Source: Paraburkholderia bryophila
Lineage (GTDB): Bacteria; Pseudomonadota; Gammaproteobacteria; Burkholderiales; Burkholderiaceae
Direction of reading: 5' to 3'
DNA length: 64,000 bases
Assembly: GCF_003269035.1 (NCBI RefSeq)
Contig: NZ_QLTK01000007.1
Location: 62,001-126,000 of the forward strand
Under the pieces are notes generated by a model. That model was given only the letters and a program-made list of their open reading frames with translations. It searched no databases and was not told where the DNA came from. The position numbers and the translations under genes were made by a program. This document shows positions 1 to 10,026 of this stretch, one piece after another. Positions within the stretch are counted from its first letter, which is position 1. The number at the start of each line of letters is the position of its first letter.

Positions 1-1217
<1,217 letters not shown>

Positions 1218-1422
1218 GATGGCGTCCGTGTCGGATCGGGTCGGTCGAAACGAACATGATAGTCCTGATGCCCGACGCGCTGAAGCCCTCGCCACCCGGC
1301 CCGGCCTGACGGGGCCTGCGGCGACCGGGCGCGCGACACGAAAAATCGCTCCGCATGGACGCTGCGCAAAATAAACAATCGCGCGACAATCACGGCTTAC
1401 GTTGCGTTCGAGGAGCGCCCCC

Positions 1423-1734
1423 ATGGCGGGCAATGTCATCGTTCAGGCCGTGGCCGCCGTGCTCGCATTGGGGCTGTATTTTCTGCCGGCCGTTCTGGCG
1501 GATCGCCGCAAGCGTCACGACGTGCTGACGCTGGCGCTCTTCAACGCGTGCCTCGGGTGGACCGGTTTCGGCTGGCTGCTTGCGCTCTACTGGTCGTTGC
1601 AACCGAACCCGCCGAAGAACGTCGCCGGCGAGGTGGTCGAGACACGCAAGATCGTGCGGATGAAGGCTTTTTCGACCGCGTTGCTGGTACGCGTGCAACG
1701 ACGCGCCACGGCACGGGATAGTTTGAAGAAGTAA
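1423..1734 (+). CDS. superinfection immunity protein-like small membrane protein
   Basis: This 103-aa protein starts at an ATG preceded by AGGAG seven to eight bases upstream. An N-terminal membrane segment ends in FLPAVLADRRKRHD. A second follows with the LFNACLGWTGFGWLLALYWSL pattern, which marks the Imm_superinfect family (PF14373). Phage T4 Imm belongs to that family, but most bacterial members are chromosomal and of unknown role. The C-terminal part is basic and probably cytoplasmic. It is divergent from the upstream dipeptidase gene. The family call is good, but a role in phage exclusion is not shown by the sequence. Confidence 0.8.
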   Translation: MAGNVIVQAVAAVLALGLYFLPAVLADRRKRHDVLTLALFNACLGWTGFGWLLALYWSLQPNPPKNVAGEVVETRKIVRMKAFSTALLVRVQRRATARDSLKK

Positions 1735-1772
1735 GGCCGCGAAGCCGAGCTGGTTTGCCTGGCCGCCGGCGC

Positions 1773-2048
1773 TCAGGCGGCCCGCCGCCCCACCCGGCTC
1801 CATTGCACGGACCCGGCCGGAATGGAGCGCGGCGCGGCGCGCACGCTGGCCGGCGCGAACATCTCGCGGCGCAGTTCGCCGTGTTCGTCGAACCACTCGC
1901 AGATCAGCCAGTCGCCGGGATTGAGCGCCACCGGTCCCGCATAGGTGATCGTCATACGCGAGCCCCCGTCCTTCAACGTCACGACGTCGCCGACGTTGAA
2001 GCTCGCGGCTGGCGCTATCTGCAGTGCGTCAATGGTGGCGGTCGGCAT
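1773..2048 (-). CDS. DUF2158 (YodC-like) protein
   Basis: This short protein of about 91 aa has the DUF2158 core: FNVGDVVTLKDGGSRMTI, then a WLICEWFD segment, a small beta-barrel-like fold. The start at 2048 is preferred because GGGGA lies eight bases upstream. A possible earlier ATG at 2078 has no such site. The C-terminal tail, about 20 residues rich in Ala, Arg and Ser, is longer than the usual family core. The function of the family is unknown. It points toward the superinfection-immunity-like gene, with convergent ends 38 bases apart. Confidence 0.75.
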   Translation of the reverse strand: MPTATIDALQIAPAASFNVGDVVTLKDGGSRMTITYAGPVALNPGDWLICEWFDEHGELRREMFAPASVRAAPRSIPAGSVQWSRVGRRAA

Positions 2049-2078
2049 ATTCAATCCCCAGGAACTGTTGAGCGGCAT

Positions 2079-2538
2079 TCAGGTCATTGCACCGGATTTT
2101 CGACGTTTGAACTGTTGAAGGATGACTCTAAAAAGAGAAGCCAGATTAACAATCGAATTTAATCCCGGCAAGCAATTTTTATTGACATCGTTTTCAGCGG
2201 CACTGCAATAGGTTTGGCATGGCGCGGTAGCACACAAAAAGCAGGGAAAACCCTTCAATGCCAAGCTGGGCATGCCGCTCATGCGGCACCGCACGAGCGC
2301 AAGAGTTACAGCCGTCAACTCGCTTTTCCAGTAGAAAATGCGAGTTGTATTTCCTCATATTTAATACGCTTACATGGTGCTATCAGGGTTTATTATGATC
2401 CCCGTCAAACCCGCCAAACGGAATTACCTATGAACGACGCGCTCACCGGCAAATAACTCACATGCAGTATTACGGTTTGTTGAAAACGCATAATAATTTC
2501 CGGCAAGCTAGATGAAAACGATTACCGGGGCATGATTT
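2079..2538. other. AT-richer intergenic region without a convincing gene
   Basis: About 460 bases between the DUF2158 gene and the MFS gene. Base composition is clearly more AT-rich than the flanks. An open frame of 80 codons on the plus strand (2214-2456) lacks a ribosome site and recognisable sequence. I see no clear RNA gene or repeat. Confidence 0.4.
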
Positions 2539-4011
2539 TCAAACCGGCTGTGCCGCGAGGCGCAGCGCATGTTGCTGATGGCGCACCAGCAGCACGCTCA
2601 AGCCGATGCAGACGAACATCAGGAGCGCATTGATCGCGAGACTGAACTGGAAGCCGTGCGCGTAGGCGTGGGGCGTCGAATGGCCGCCGATCACGCCGAA
2701 GAACGCACCGCTGATCGCCGCCGTGCCGAACGCCGAGCCGATCTGCAAAGTCGACGAGACCACGCCCGACGCGAGCCCGGCCTTCTCCGGCGCCACCTCC
2801 AGCAGCACGATGCGCACGATCGACGGCAGCAGCAAGCCGTGGCCGATCCCCGCGCACACCAGCCCCAGATAGAACGGCAGATCCGGCGTCACGGACTGCG
2901 CCGAGGCCCAGCCCGTGAACGTGAAGCCGACCGTCATCATCGCGAAGCCGAGCGTCAGCACGTGACTGCCGATCCGCTTGACCACCATCGGCGACGTGAG
3001 CGGGCCCGCCACGAAACCCAGCGCGAACGGCATGATCGCCATGCCGGAGGCGAGCGGCGTCCAGTGCAAACCTGTCTGCAGGAAAATCCCGTAGGTCAGG
3101 AAAAACGCGCTGTTGCAGTAGAACAGGAACGCGAGCACCAGACCCAGCGCGAACGCCGGATTGCGGAACAATTGCAGATCGATCAACGGATAACCGCCGT
3201 TGCGCTCCACCCGTCGCTCGGTCGCCACGAACAGCGCGAAGGCCGGCACCGCGAGCGCGAACATCGCGAAGGTCCACGCCGGCCAGCCGGCTTCGCGGCC
3301 ATGGGTCATCGGGTAAATGATCAGCAGCAGCACCGCGGAGAGCAACGCCACGCCCTTCAGGTCGATGCCCGCGCGGGTGGCCGGCTGATTTTCCGGCACG
3401 AACTTCCATGTGCCGATGAACGCCACGATGCCGATCGGAATGTTGATCAGAAAGATGATCCGCCAGTCGAGCCCGAACGGGTGATAGGTGATCAACGCGC
3501 CGCCGCCCAACTGCCCGACGATCGACGACAGTCCGAACATGAAGCCGTACAGGCTCATCACCTTGGTCTGCCGATGCAGCGGCACCACCGCGCGAATCGT
3601 CGCGAGCACTTGCGGCGCCATCACTGCGGCGGCGATCCCTTGCACGATCCGCGAGATCACCAGCATGTGGCCGCTGGTGGCGAAGCCGCACAACGCGGAC
3701 GCGACCACGAAGGCCGCCATGCCCGTCATGAACATGCGACGGCGGCCGTACAGATCGCCGAGCCGACCACCTGTAATCAGCAGCACCGCATACGACGACG
3801 CGTAGGCGGATACCACCAGTTGCAACTGCGCGTTCGTGGCGTCCAGCCCGGCATGAATCGACGGCAGCGCGAGATTGACGATGAAGTAATCGAGCGGTGC
3901 GAGAAACGCGCCGATGAACAGCACGGCGAGCGCCAGCCCCTGCCGTTCGCCGCGCGGCGCGGTTTGCTTCGCGCTTGCCGCCGTAGCGGACTTGATTGCT
4001 TCACAATTCAT
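2539..4011 (-). CDS. DHA2-type MFS drug efflux transporter (14 TMS)
   Basis: This 490-aa integral membrane protein belongs to the EmrB/QacA (DHA2) branch of the major facilitator superfamily. Motif A appears as GRLGDLYGRRRMF near residue 82. The LDYFIVNLALPSI segment in the first helix matches the family's typical D-x-x-I-V-N-x-A-L-P pattern. About 14 hydrophobic segments can be counted. It is expected to export drugs or organic compounds using the proton gradient. A TetR-type regulator gene lies 34 bases upstream on the same strand, so the pair forms a regulator-pump operon. Substrate is unknown. Confidence 0.93.
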   Translation of the reverse strand: MNCEAIKSATAASAKQTAPRGERQGLALAVLFIGAFLAPLDYFIVNLALPSIHAGLDATNAQLQLVVSAYASSYAVLLITGGRLGDLYGRRRMFMTGMAAFVVASALCGFATSGHMLVISRIVQGIAAAVMAPQVLATIRAVVPLHRQTKVMSLYGFMFGLSSIVGQLGGGALITYHPFGLDWRIIFLINIPIGIVAFIGTWKFVPENQPATRAGIDLKGVALLSAVLLLIIYPMTHGREAGWPAWTFAMFALAVPAFALFVATERRVERNGGYPLIDLQLFRNPAFALGLVLAFLFYCNSAFFLTYGIFLQTGLHWTPLASGMAIMPFALGFVAGPLTSPMVVKRIGSHVLTLGFAMMTVGFTFTGWASAQSVTPDLPFYLGLVCAGIGHGLLLPSIVRIVLLEVAPEKAGLASGVVSSTLQIGSAFGTAAISGAFFGVIGGHSTPHAYAHGFQFSLAINALLMFVCIGLSVLLVRHQQHALRLAAQPV

Positions 4012-4044
4012 GACTGATCATTCAAAAATTAGGCAAAAAAAAAT

Positions 4045-4683
4045 TTAGACGAGCGCGCGCATCGCGACGTCCACGATTTTTATCAGCGCGTCTTCCTGAT
4101 GGGCTACGCGGCCCATCACGCGCAATCCCTGCATGATGCACAGCAGGAAATCGCCGACGGCTTTTTCGTCGAGCGTGGCGTTGAATGCGCCGCTCGCCTG
4201 GCCGCGAATCACCGACGCCGCGAGCAGGGTCGCCATGCGCCGCTGAATCGCGGCGACGCGGGTGCGCAACTCGTCGTCGCCCGGTTGCATTTCGAGCGTG
4301 GTGTTGGTGATGAAGCAGCTACGCTCGCCGGTCAATGCGCAAGCAACCCGGGCGTAATGCAGCAGCGCGTCGCGCAGTGCTTCTTCAGCCGGAACCGGCG
4401 CGTTCAGCCGCTCAGCGAGCCGCGCGACCGAACCTTCCGCGTAGTGATCCAGCGCGGCCAGCATGATGCCGTGCTTGTCGCCGAAGACGCCGTACAGGCT
4501 GCCGCGCAACAGGCCGGTCGCCTTGCACAGGTCGTCGATCGACGTGGCGTGGTAGCCGTGGTTCCAGAAGACCTGGCTCGCGCTCGCCAATACCGTGTTG
4601 GTATCGAACTCGCGCGGCCGGCCGCGTGGACACACCGCACCTGCTTTCTTCGCCGATTGTTTGGGAGAGCCGGATTGCTTCAT
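4045..4683 (-). CDS. TetR/AcrR family transcriptional regulator
   Basis: This 212-aa protein has a basic N-terminal arm (RGRPREFD), then a TetR helix-turn-helix at about residues 27-72 (SQVFWNHGYHATSIDDLCKA, then GSLYGVFGDKHGI). A helical ligand-binding domain follows, including the FITNTTLE segment common in TetR_C regulators. It likely represses the downstream MFS pump and itself, with release by a pump substrate. It is the first gene of the pair, and the pump starts 34 bases after it. The upstream region to the next gene is short and no clear palindrome was found. Confidence 0.92.
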   Translation of the reverse strand: MKQSGSPKQSAKKAGAVCPRGRPREFDTNTVLASASQVFWNHGYHATSIDDLCKATGLLRGSLYGVFGDKHGIMLAALDHYAEGSVARLAERLNAPVPAEEALRDALLHYARVACALTGERSCFITNTTLEMQPGDDELRTRVAAIQRRMATLLAASVIRGQASGAFNATLDEKAVGDFLLCIMQGLRVMGRVAHQEDALIKIVDVAMRALV

Positions 4684-4765
4684 GGACTGGATATTATGAC
4701 TAGCCGTTCAAGAAAGCAAGGTCGAGTTTTTGTCGAATTTTCGTAGACCCCGGCTGGCGCGCTGT

Positions 4766-5614
4766 TCAGCCCGGCTTTCTCCACTTCTGATCCGCCTGCG
4801 TGAACAACTGATTCATCTCGCTGCCGCTGGCCGCTTCTTTCGTGAAATCGAACGTGCCGTGCTCCCGCATCTCGTGCGCCGCGCGCAGGAATGCGCCCAG
4901 CGCCGCGCGCGCCAGCGAGCCGCCCACGCTCACGCGACGCACACCGAGTGCCCGCAGGTCGTCGAAGCTCAGCACCACGCCTTGCAGGCCCATCAACACG
5001 TTGACCGGACGGTCCAGCGCGCCGACCACCGCGGCGATTTCTTCCCGCGTCTTCAGGCCGGGCGCGTACAGCACGTCCGCGCCGGCCTCCTGATATGCCT
5101 GCAAACGGCGGATCGTGTCGTCGAGATCGGGGCGGCCGGTCAGATAGTTCTCGGCGCGTGCGGTCAACGTGAATTTGAACGGCAGCGCGCGAGCGGCTTC
5201 GACTGCGGCGCGCACGCGCTCCACGGCAGCCTCGAACGTATAGATCGGGTCGTCGTCGCGGCCGGTCGAATCTTCGATCGAACCGCCCACCACCCCGGCC
5301 GCCGCGGCCTGGCGGATGGTTTCCGCGCAATCCTCGGGGGCGTCGCCGAAGCCGTTTTCCAGATCGGCGCTGACGGGCAAATCGGTGGCGCCGGCGATCT
5401 CGGCGAGGTGCAGCATCATCTGCGCGCGGCCGATCGCGTTATCCGGCAAGCCGCGCGTGAATGCGTAGCCGGCGCTGCTGGTGGCGAGCGCTTTGAAGCC
5501 GGCCAGCGCGAGCAGTCGCGCGGTGCCGATGTCGTACGGATTGGGGATGATGAAGGCTTCGCCGGCGGCGTGATACGACTGGAATTGCCGTGCTTTGTCG
5601 GATTGCGTTGTCAT
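4766..5614 (-). CDS. isocitrate lyase / PEP mutase superfamily protein
   Basis: This is a single-domain TIM-barrel protein of about 282 aa. It reads FQSYHAAGEAFIIPNPYD at the N-terminus, then ADLENGFGD, with the metal-binding Asp/Glu pair of the PEP mutase/isocitrate lyase superfamily, and GSIEDSTG further on. The KKCGH lyase signature of true isocitrate lyase is absent, so it is more likely an oxaloacetate-decarboxylase-like or carboxyphosphonoenolpyruvate-mutase-like enzyme. I chose the ATG at 5614 because GGA lies seven bases upstream. An in-frame ATG at 5626 is also possible. The reaction is not certain. Confidence 0.88.
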   Translation of the reverse strand: MTTQSDKARQFQSYHAAGEAFIIPNPYDIGTARLLALAGFKALATSSAGYAFTRGLPDNAIGRAQMMLHLAEIAGATDLPVSADLENGFGDAPEDCAETIRQAAAAGVVGGSIEDSTGRDDDPIYTFEAAVERVRAAVEAARALPFKFTLTARAENYLTGRPDLDDTIRRLQAYQEAGADVLYAPGLKTREEIAAVVGALDRPVNVLMGLQGVVLSFDDLRALGVRRVSVGGSLARAALGAFLRAAHEMREHGTFDFTKEAASGSEMNQLFTQADQKWRKPG

Positions 5615-5828
5615 TGACGGTTCCATGGAAAACCGCCAGCCTCGGCAGGTTGCCTTGGCGCAGCGGTGAATCGTTGAGGAGGTTTGCAGAGCAACGAGAA
5701 AAAGCCGGCGGCGGGGTCAGCCGCGCACCGGCTTGCCGCATTATGACAGCGGCTTTGAAGGCGGCAACTCGCGATGCGGGCTGGGTTGTCGCCCGGGTTG
5801 TCGCTCGGATTTCAACTCAAATTGCGAC

Positions 5829-6254
5829 TCAGGTTTCGAGCTTCGCGTCCAGCGTGATGGTGGCGTTCAGAACCTTGGAGACCGGGCAACCCGCCTTGGC
5901 ATCTGCCGTGGCTTTGTCGAAGGCGGCTTTGTCGCCGCCGGGAATCTTCACCGCTACGTCGAGATGCACGGCGGTGATCGAGAAACCGCCGCCGTCTTTA
6001 TCCAGCGTGACGGTGGCGGTGGTGCCGATCCGTTCGGGCGTGATGCCGGCCTTGCCCAGTTCCGCCGACAGCGCCATCGAGAAACACCCCGCATGCGCAG
6101 CCGCGATCAGCTCTTCCGGATTCGTGCCGATGCCGTCCGCGAAACGGGTCGCAAATGAGTACTGGGTCTCCTTGAGGACGCCGCTGTCGGTGGAAATCGT
6201 GCCCTTACCGTCTTGCAGGCCGCCTTGCCAGACTGCTGATGCTTTGCGCTTCAT
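5829..6254 (-). CDS. OsmC family peroxiredoxin-like protein
   Basis: This 141-aa protein shows the OsmC pattern. GTNPEELIAAAHAGCFSMAL holds the catalytic Glu and first Cys, and AGCPVSKVL holds the second Cys. The family reduces organic hydroperoxides with lipoyl or thiol reductants in the cytoplasm and is usually induced by osmotic or oxidative stress. The start ATG follows an AGAGGAG site. It is a stand-alone minus-strand gene, followed on the opposite strand by the DUF4148 gene. Length is normal for the OsmC rather than the Ohr subgroup. Confidence 0.92.
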   Translation of the reverse strand: MKRKASAVWQGGLQDGKGTISTDSGVLKETQYSFATRFADGIGTNPEELIAAAHAGCFSMALSAELGKAGITPERIGTTATVTLDKDGGGFSITAVHLDVAVKIPGGDKAAFDKATADAKAGCPVSKVLNATITLDAKLET

Positions 6255-6519
6255 CGCTTTTCTCCTCTAGATGCCCTCTCGGGCGTACCCTCTCGGGCGG
6301 AAATCGAACTTCATCATAGGCGCTTCCGTGTGCCGGTGTCGTGACGATGCCGCAAATGCCCCAGCACGGAATTCCTCGCGCGAACCATATCAATATTGGT
6401 AACAATCTTTCTCTGGAAAGCCGCTTTTTCACGAACCTCGCAAGAAATAGACTGATTTCAACAGATCGGAACACAGCATTGCACCCGATCTCTCCAACAA
6501 TCGAATCCCGGAGGTCATC

Positions 6520-6828
6520 ATGAAATCGCTTATTTCCGCAGTGGTCGTTGCATCCGCTCTCATCGTTCCGGCCGTGTCGTTCGCGCAGCAGACGAATGGT
6601 CCGGTGACGCGCGCCCAGGTTCGCGCTGAACTGGTTGCCGCGCAGCAAGCGGGGCTCCTGAACCAGAACGACACCACTTATCCGAAGACCGTGCCGCAAA
6701 ACGCGGTCCCGGTCGCGGTCGCTGAACAAGGTTCGCAGGACGTGGGCGGGACGAGCGCCGGATCGTCGGCGGCTGGCGCGCCCACGTCGGTACAGCAACG
6801 TTTGTTCTCGACTTATCGCGGGCAGTAA
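6520..6828 (+). CDS. DUF4148 secreted protein
   Basis: This 102-aa exported protein has a clear signal peptide (MKSLISAVVVASALIVPAVSFAQ). After it comes the DUF4148 signature: VTRAQVRAELVAAQQAGL, then a YP pair and a low-complexity tail. The family is nearly confined to Burkholderiales and its function is unknown. A GGAGG site precedes the ATG. A strong intrinsic terminator follows 50 bases downstream, so it is probably transcribed alone and abundantly. Confidence 0.93.
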   Translation: MKSLISAVVVASALIVPAVSFAQQTNGPVTRAQVRAELVAAQQAGLLNQNDTTYPKTVPQNAVPVAVAEQGSQDVGGTSAGSSAAGAPTSVQQRLFSTYRGQ

Positions 6829-6877
6829 GCAGATCGCCGCTCTGGTAACGGCAACGAAGGGGTCTGGCTTTACCAGT

Positions 6878-6928
6878 AAAAAAGCGCTGAGGTGGCGAAG
6901 TGAATTCGCCGCCTCAGCGCTTTTTGTT
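6878..6928. terminator. bidirectional rho-independent terminator
   Basis: A 17-bp stem reads AGCGCTGAGGTGGCGAA against its complement with one wobble pair and a short loop. It is flanked by an A-run on the left and a T-run on the right, so it can work in both directions. It serves the DUF4148 gene (plus) and the gene ending at 6969 (minus). Confidence 0.9.
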
Positions 6929-6968
6929 TAATGCAGAAATATCGGATGCGGTTCGTGCAAAAACGCCC

Positions 6969-7526
6969 TTATTCGTCGAACGGCAAACTCTCCTGCCCGA
7001 CCGCCCTCATACCGAACACATTCAACGTCATTGCCACCAGCGCGTAATAGCCGAGCAAGCCGACCAGATTGATCACCACCTGATGCCCGAAGCGCCCCAC
7101 CGCCTTCGCATAAGTCGCGTCCGACACGCGTTTCGTGTCGTACAGCTCGCTCGCGAAATCGTGGATCAGCGCGTCGTCGGGGTCCGCGAAATCCGGACGA
7201 TGCCCCTCGCGAATCGTCTCGGCATCCGCGGCCGGGACACCCGCTTCCAACGCAATCGGATAGTGGATGTACCACTCCGCCTGCGCCTGCCAGCGCGCGG
7301 CGGTCACCAGAATCGCCAGCTCCGACAGGCGCAGCGGCAAACCGGTCCGGTAGCGGCAGAACGCGCCCAGGCGCTGCGCCTGCTGCGCCAGTTCCGGACT
7401 ATGAATCCAGCCGAGAAACGGCCCGTTCAGATTGCCGCGCGGGCCGGACAGAATTTCGTCCAGCACGGTTTTCTGTTCGGGGGTGACGTCGGACAGGTCG
7501 AAGTGAGGCAAACGCTCGGTCATCAT
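6969..7526 (-). CDS. carboxymuconolactone decarboxylase family protein
   Basis: This protein of about 185 aa has the all-helical AhpD/CMD fold pattern, with LRLSELAILVTAARWQAQAEWYIHYPIALEAG as the conserved core (described in pieces: a Glu in SELAIL and a His in EWYIHYP). The redox CxxC of AhpD is absent, so it is closer to the decarboxylase or hydrolase-like branch. The start is placed at the ATG-ATG pair at 7526/7523. The longer frame runs into the upstream gene's 3' end. It lies 52 bases after the aminotransferase gene on the same strand and is likely co-transcribed. Substrate is unknown. Confidence 0.85.
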   Translation of the reverse strand: MMTERLPHFDLSDVTPEQKTVLDEILSGPRGNLNGPFLGWIHSPELAQQAQRLGAFCRYRTGLPLRLSELAILVTAARWQAQAEWYIHYPIALEAGVPAADAETIREGHRPDFADPDDALIHDFASELYDTKRVSDATYAKAVGRFGHQVVINLVGLLGYYALVAMTLNVFGMRAVGQESLPFDE

Positions 7527-7578
7527 CGGTCTCGCAGGTCGCGTGGCGTTGTCAAAGGTGAATGCGTGGCGGTCGGCA

Positions 7579-8907
7579 TCACACGGCGGCCAACGCGCCG
7601 CCAATCGCCTCGCTCAGCCGCCCGACGATCTCGTCGATGTCGCGTGCCGTGCAGATGAACGGCGGCGCCAGCAGCACATGATCGCCGATCTTGCCGTCGA
7701 CCGTGCCGCCCATCGGATACACCATCAAGCCGCGTGCGAACGCTTCGCGCCGGATCGCCGCGTGCAGTTTCACCCCGGCATCGAACGGCGTTTTGTTCGC
7801 GCGGTCCTTGACCAGTTCGACGCCGACGAACAGCCCGCGGCCGCGTACGTCGCCGATGTGCGGATGCTGCGCGTAGTGCTCGCGCAAGCGGCCGCGCAAC
7901 TGCTCGCCGCGCGCCAGCACGTTCGGCAGCAGGTGCTCGTCGGCGATCACGCGCTGTACTTCCAGCGCGGCGGCGCAGGCGGTCGCGTGGCCGATGTAGG
8001 TGTGGCCGTGCTGAAAAAAGCCCGATCCGCCGACGATCGCCTGATAGATCCGGTCGCTCACCAAGGTCGCGCCGATCGGCTGATACCCGGCCCCGAGACC
8101 TTTGGCGATAGTCAGCAGATCCGGCGCCACGCCGTCTTCCTCGCAGGCGTACAGATAGCCGGTGCGGCCCATGCCCGACATGATCTCGTCGAGAATCAGC
8201 AGCACACCGTAGCGGTCGCAGACCGCGCGGATCTTGCGGAAATACTCGCGCACCGGCGGCACCGCGCCCGCGGTTGCGCCCACCACCGTTTCCGCGACGA
8301 ACGCGGCCACCGAATCGGCGCCGAGTTCGAGAATCTTCTGCTCGAGTTCATCGGCGAGACGTTGCGCGAAGGCCGCGTCGGTTTCGTCGGCGCGTTGCTC
8401 GCGATAGGCATAGCACGGGCTGACGTGATGCGCCTCGATCAGGATCGGCAGGAACGGCTCGCGGCGCCATGCGTTGCCGCCAATGGCCAGCGCGCCCAGC
8501 GTATTGCCGTGATAACTCTGCCTGCGCGCGATGAAATGCCGGCGCTGCGGCTCGCCCTTCTCGACGAAATACTGACGCGCCAGTTTCAGCGCGGCCTCGA
8601 TCGCTTCCGAGCCACCCGACACGAAGTACACGTGTTCGAGCCCGGCCGGCGCGCTCGCGACCAGACGGTCGGCGAGTTCCTCGGCGGCTTCGGTCGTGAA
8701 GAACGACGTATGCGCGTACGGTAACTGCTGCGACTGCCGTTTGATCGCGTCGATCACGCGCTGGTTGCTGTGACCGAGACACGACACGGCGGCGCCGCCC
8801 GAGGCGTCGATATAGCGCTTGCCGCTGGCATCGATGATCTCGATGCCCTCGCCCGCGACGGCAACCGGCAGCGACTGCTTCGGCGAACGATGAAAGACGG
8901 TGGACAT
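7579..8907 (-). CDS. class III PLP-dependent aminotransferase
   Basis: This 442-aa fold-type I aminotransferase carries the class III hallmarks. LLILDEIMSGMGRTG contains the Asp that binds the pyridine nitrogen, and LLTIAKGLGAGYQPIGA contains the Schiff-base Lys. SGGSEAIEAALKLAR lies in the cofactor phosphate region. The family moves amino groups from omega-amino acids, diamines or similar donors to a keto acid. It starts the operon with the CMD-family gene. A 14-bp element shared with the RpiR gene promoter sits 84 bases before the start, which suggests control by that regulator. Exact substrate is unknown. Confidence 0.92.
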   Translation of the reverse strand: MSTVFHRSPKQSLPVAVAGEGIEIIDASGKRYIDASGGAAVSCLGHSNQRVIDAIKRQSQQLPYAHTSFFTTEAAEELADRLVASAPAGLEHVYFVSGGSEAIEAALKLARQYFVEKGEPQRRHFIARRQSYHGNTLGALAIGGNAWRREPFLPILIEAHHVSPCYAYREQRADETDAAFAQRLADELEQKILELGADSVAAFVAETVVGATAGAVPPVREYFRKIRAVCDRYGVLLILDEIMSGMGRTGYLYACEEDGVAPDLLTIAKGLGAGYQPIGATLVSDRIYQAIVGGSGFFQHGHTYIGHATACAAALEVQRVIADEHLLPNVLARGEQLRGRLREHYAQHPHIGDVRGRGLFVGVELVKDRANKTPFDAGVKLHAAIRREAFARGLMVYPMGGTVDGKIGDHVLLAPPFICTARDIDEIVGRLSEAIGGALAAV

Positions 8908-8990
8908 GGTGGGCGGTTTCCTGGTAAATCCTGCTTTCGCGGAACGGCTGGCATTGAATCAACAATCGATACGTATTTATACTTCACAAC

Positions 8991-9004
8991 AACATTTGTT
9001 GTCA
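8991..9004 (-). promoter_or_regulatory. candidate RpiR operator before the aminotransferase gene
   Basis: On the minus strand this reads TGACAACAAATGTT. The identical 14-mer lies in front of the RpiR regulator gene at 9964-9977 in the opposite orientation. Here it is part of a larger inverted repeat (ACAACA...TGTTGT). Assignment to the RpiR protein is inference from position. Confidence 0.55.
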
Positions 9005-9077
9005 AATGGCGCGACCGTGAACCACCCGGTGCCGTGCTGCTCCGGGTGATCTTTAACCTCGACTCAACCCAACATGT

Positions 9078-9932
9078 TCAAGGAACGTACGCGCCCTTGG
9101 CGTGCAACGACTGCTCGGCGATCGCGAGCTGTTCGACCGCGTCTGCGCCTTCCAGCGCCAGCAGATGCGCGACCAGCGACTCGGTAATCGCGGTGGCCGC
9201 CACCAGCGACGGAAAGAACGACGGACTCTCGTGAGAAAAGATCAGCACCTTGTCGGCATTCAATGCGATCGGCGAGACCGCGCTGTCGGTAATCGCGATC
9301 AGCTTGCTGCCTTTTTCCTGCGCCGCTTCGGCCACGCGCGCCGCCTCCACCGAATACGGCGCAAAACTGACGACCACGGTCGCACTATCGCGCTCGACGG
9401 TGCGCAGTTGCATTTCCAGCGTGCCCGCCTCGCCGTTGATCAGCGACACGGACGAGCGGAACAGCCGGTACTCGTAGACAAAACCGAAAGCGACCGCATA
9501 GCAGGAGCGAAAACCGGCCACGTGCACATGCGGCGCGCGTCGCAACAGACGTGCCGCTTCCACGATCGCGCGACCGTTGTGCGAGGCGGTGACCGCGAGA
9601 TTGTGCTGTTGTGCGGCCAGCAGATCGATGGCCAGCGCGTCTTTCGATTTGACCAGCGAGCGAGCGCGGCTGGTCAGCGCTTCGGGCCGCGTGCGCACGC
9701 GCGCGACGAACAGGTTGCGCAATTCGTTCCAGCCGGGGAAACCGAGTTGCTGCGACAGGCGCACCAGCGAAGCCGGTTGCACCTGCGCGCGTTCGGCCAC
9801 TTTGCGCATGGACGAGACCGCGACCTCGTCGGGATGATCGAGCAGGAAACCCGCTCCCATCTGGAACTGCGGACTCAGTTCGGAGAAGCGCGCCCTGATC
9901 AGGGCGGCGAGCTGGTCGAAACTGTCTGGCAT
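9078..9932 (-). CDS. MurR/RpiR family transcriptional regulator
   Basis: This protein of about 284 aa has an N-terminal RpiR helix-turn-helix (about residues 1-75, SSMRKVAERAQVQPASLVRLSQ region) and a C-terminal SIS sugar-phosphate-binding domain starting near residue 115 (HVHVAGFRSCYAVAF). I place the start at the ATG at 9932, where family homology begins. An upstream in-frame extension to 10130 runs through repeat-rich intergenic DNA and does not look like protein. It probably controls the neighbouring aminotransferase operon and itself through the shared 14-bp site. Effector is unknown. Confidence 0.9.
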   Translation of the reverse strand: MPDSFDQLAALIRARFSELSPQFQMGAGFLLDHPDEVAVSSMRKVAERAQVQPASLVRLSQQLGFPGWNELRNLFVARVRTRPEALTSRARSLVKSKDALAIDLLAAQQHNLAVTASHNGRAIVEAARLLRRAPHVHVAGFRSCYAVAFGFVYEYRLFRSSVSLINGEAGTLEMQLRTVERDSATVVVSFAPYSVEAARVAEAAQEKGSKLIAITDSAVSPIALNADKVLIFSHESPSFFPSLVAATAITESLVAHLLALEGADAVEQLAIAEQSLHAKGAYVP

Positions 9933-9963
9933 GCGAATGTACCGGGCGAACGGCCGATGAGGA

Positions 9964-10014
9964 TGACAACAAATGTTACCACCCGGCCCATCGCATCCAA
10001 CATTAGTGACAACA
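9964..10014. promoter_or_regulatory. candidate RpiR autoregulatory sites
   Basis: TGACAACAAATGTT at 9964-9977 is an exact copy of the element upstream of the aminotransferase gene. A second partial copy, AACATT followed by TGACAACA, lies at 9999-10014. Both are immediately upstream of the RpiR start codon at 9932, a normal place for an operator. Confidence 0.55.
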
Positions 10015-10026
10015 CGGTGGTAGCTG

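Noticed and set aside
2214..2456. 80-codon plus-strand open frame
   Set aside because: No ribosome site, no recognisable motif, AT-rich intergenic DNA.
2569..4017. 482-codon plus-strand open frame
   Set aside because: Opposite the MFS transporter. The translation is mostly Arg, His, Gln and Glu, typical of an antisense shadow in high-GC DNA.
7543..8724. 393-codon plus-strand open frame
   Set aside because: Opposite the aminotransferase, which carries all its catalytic motifs.
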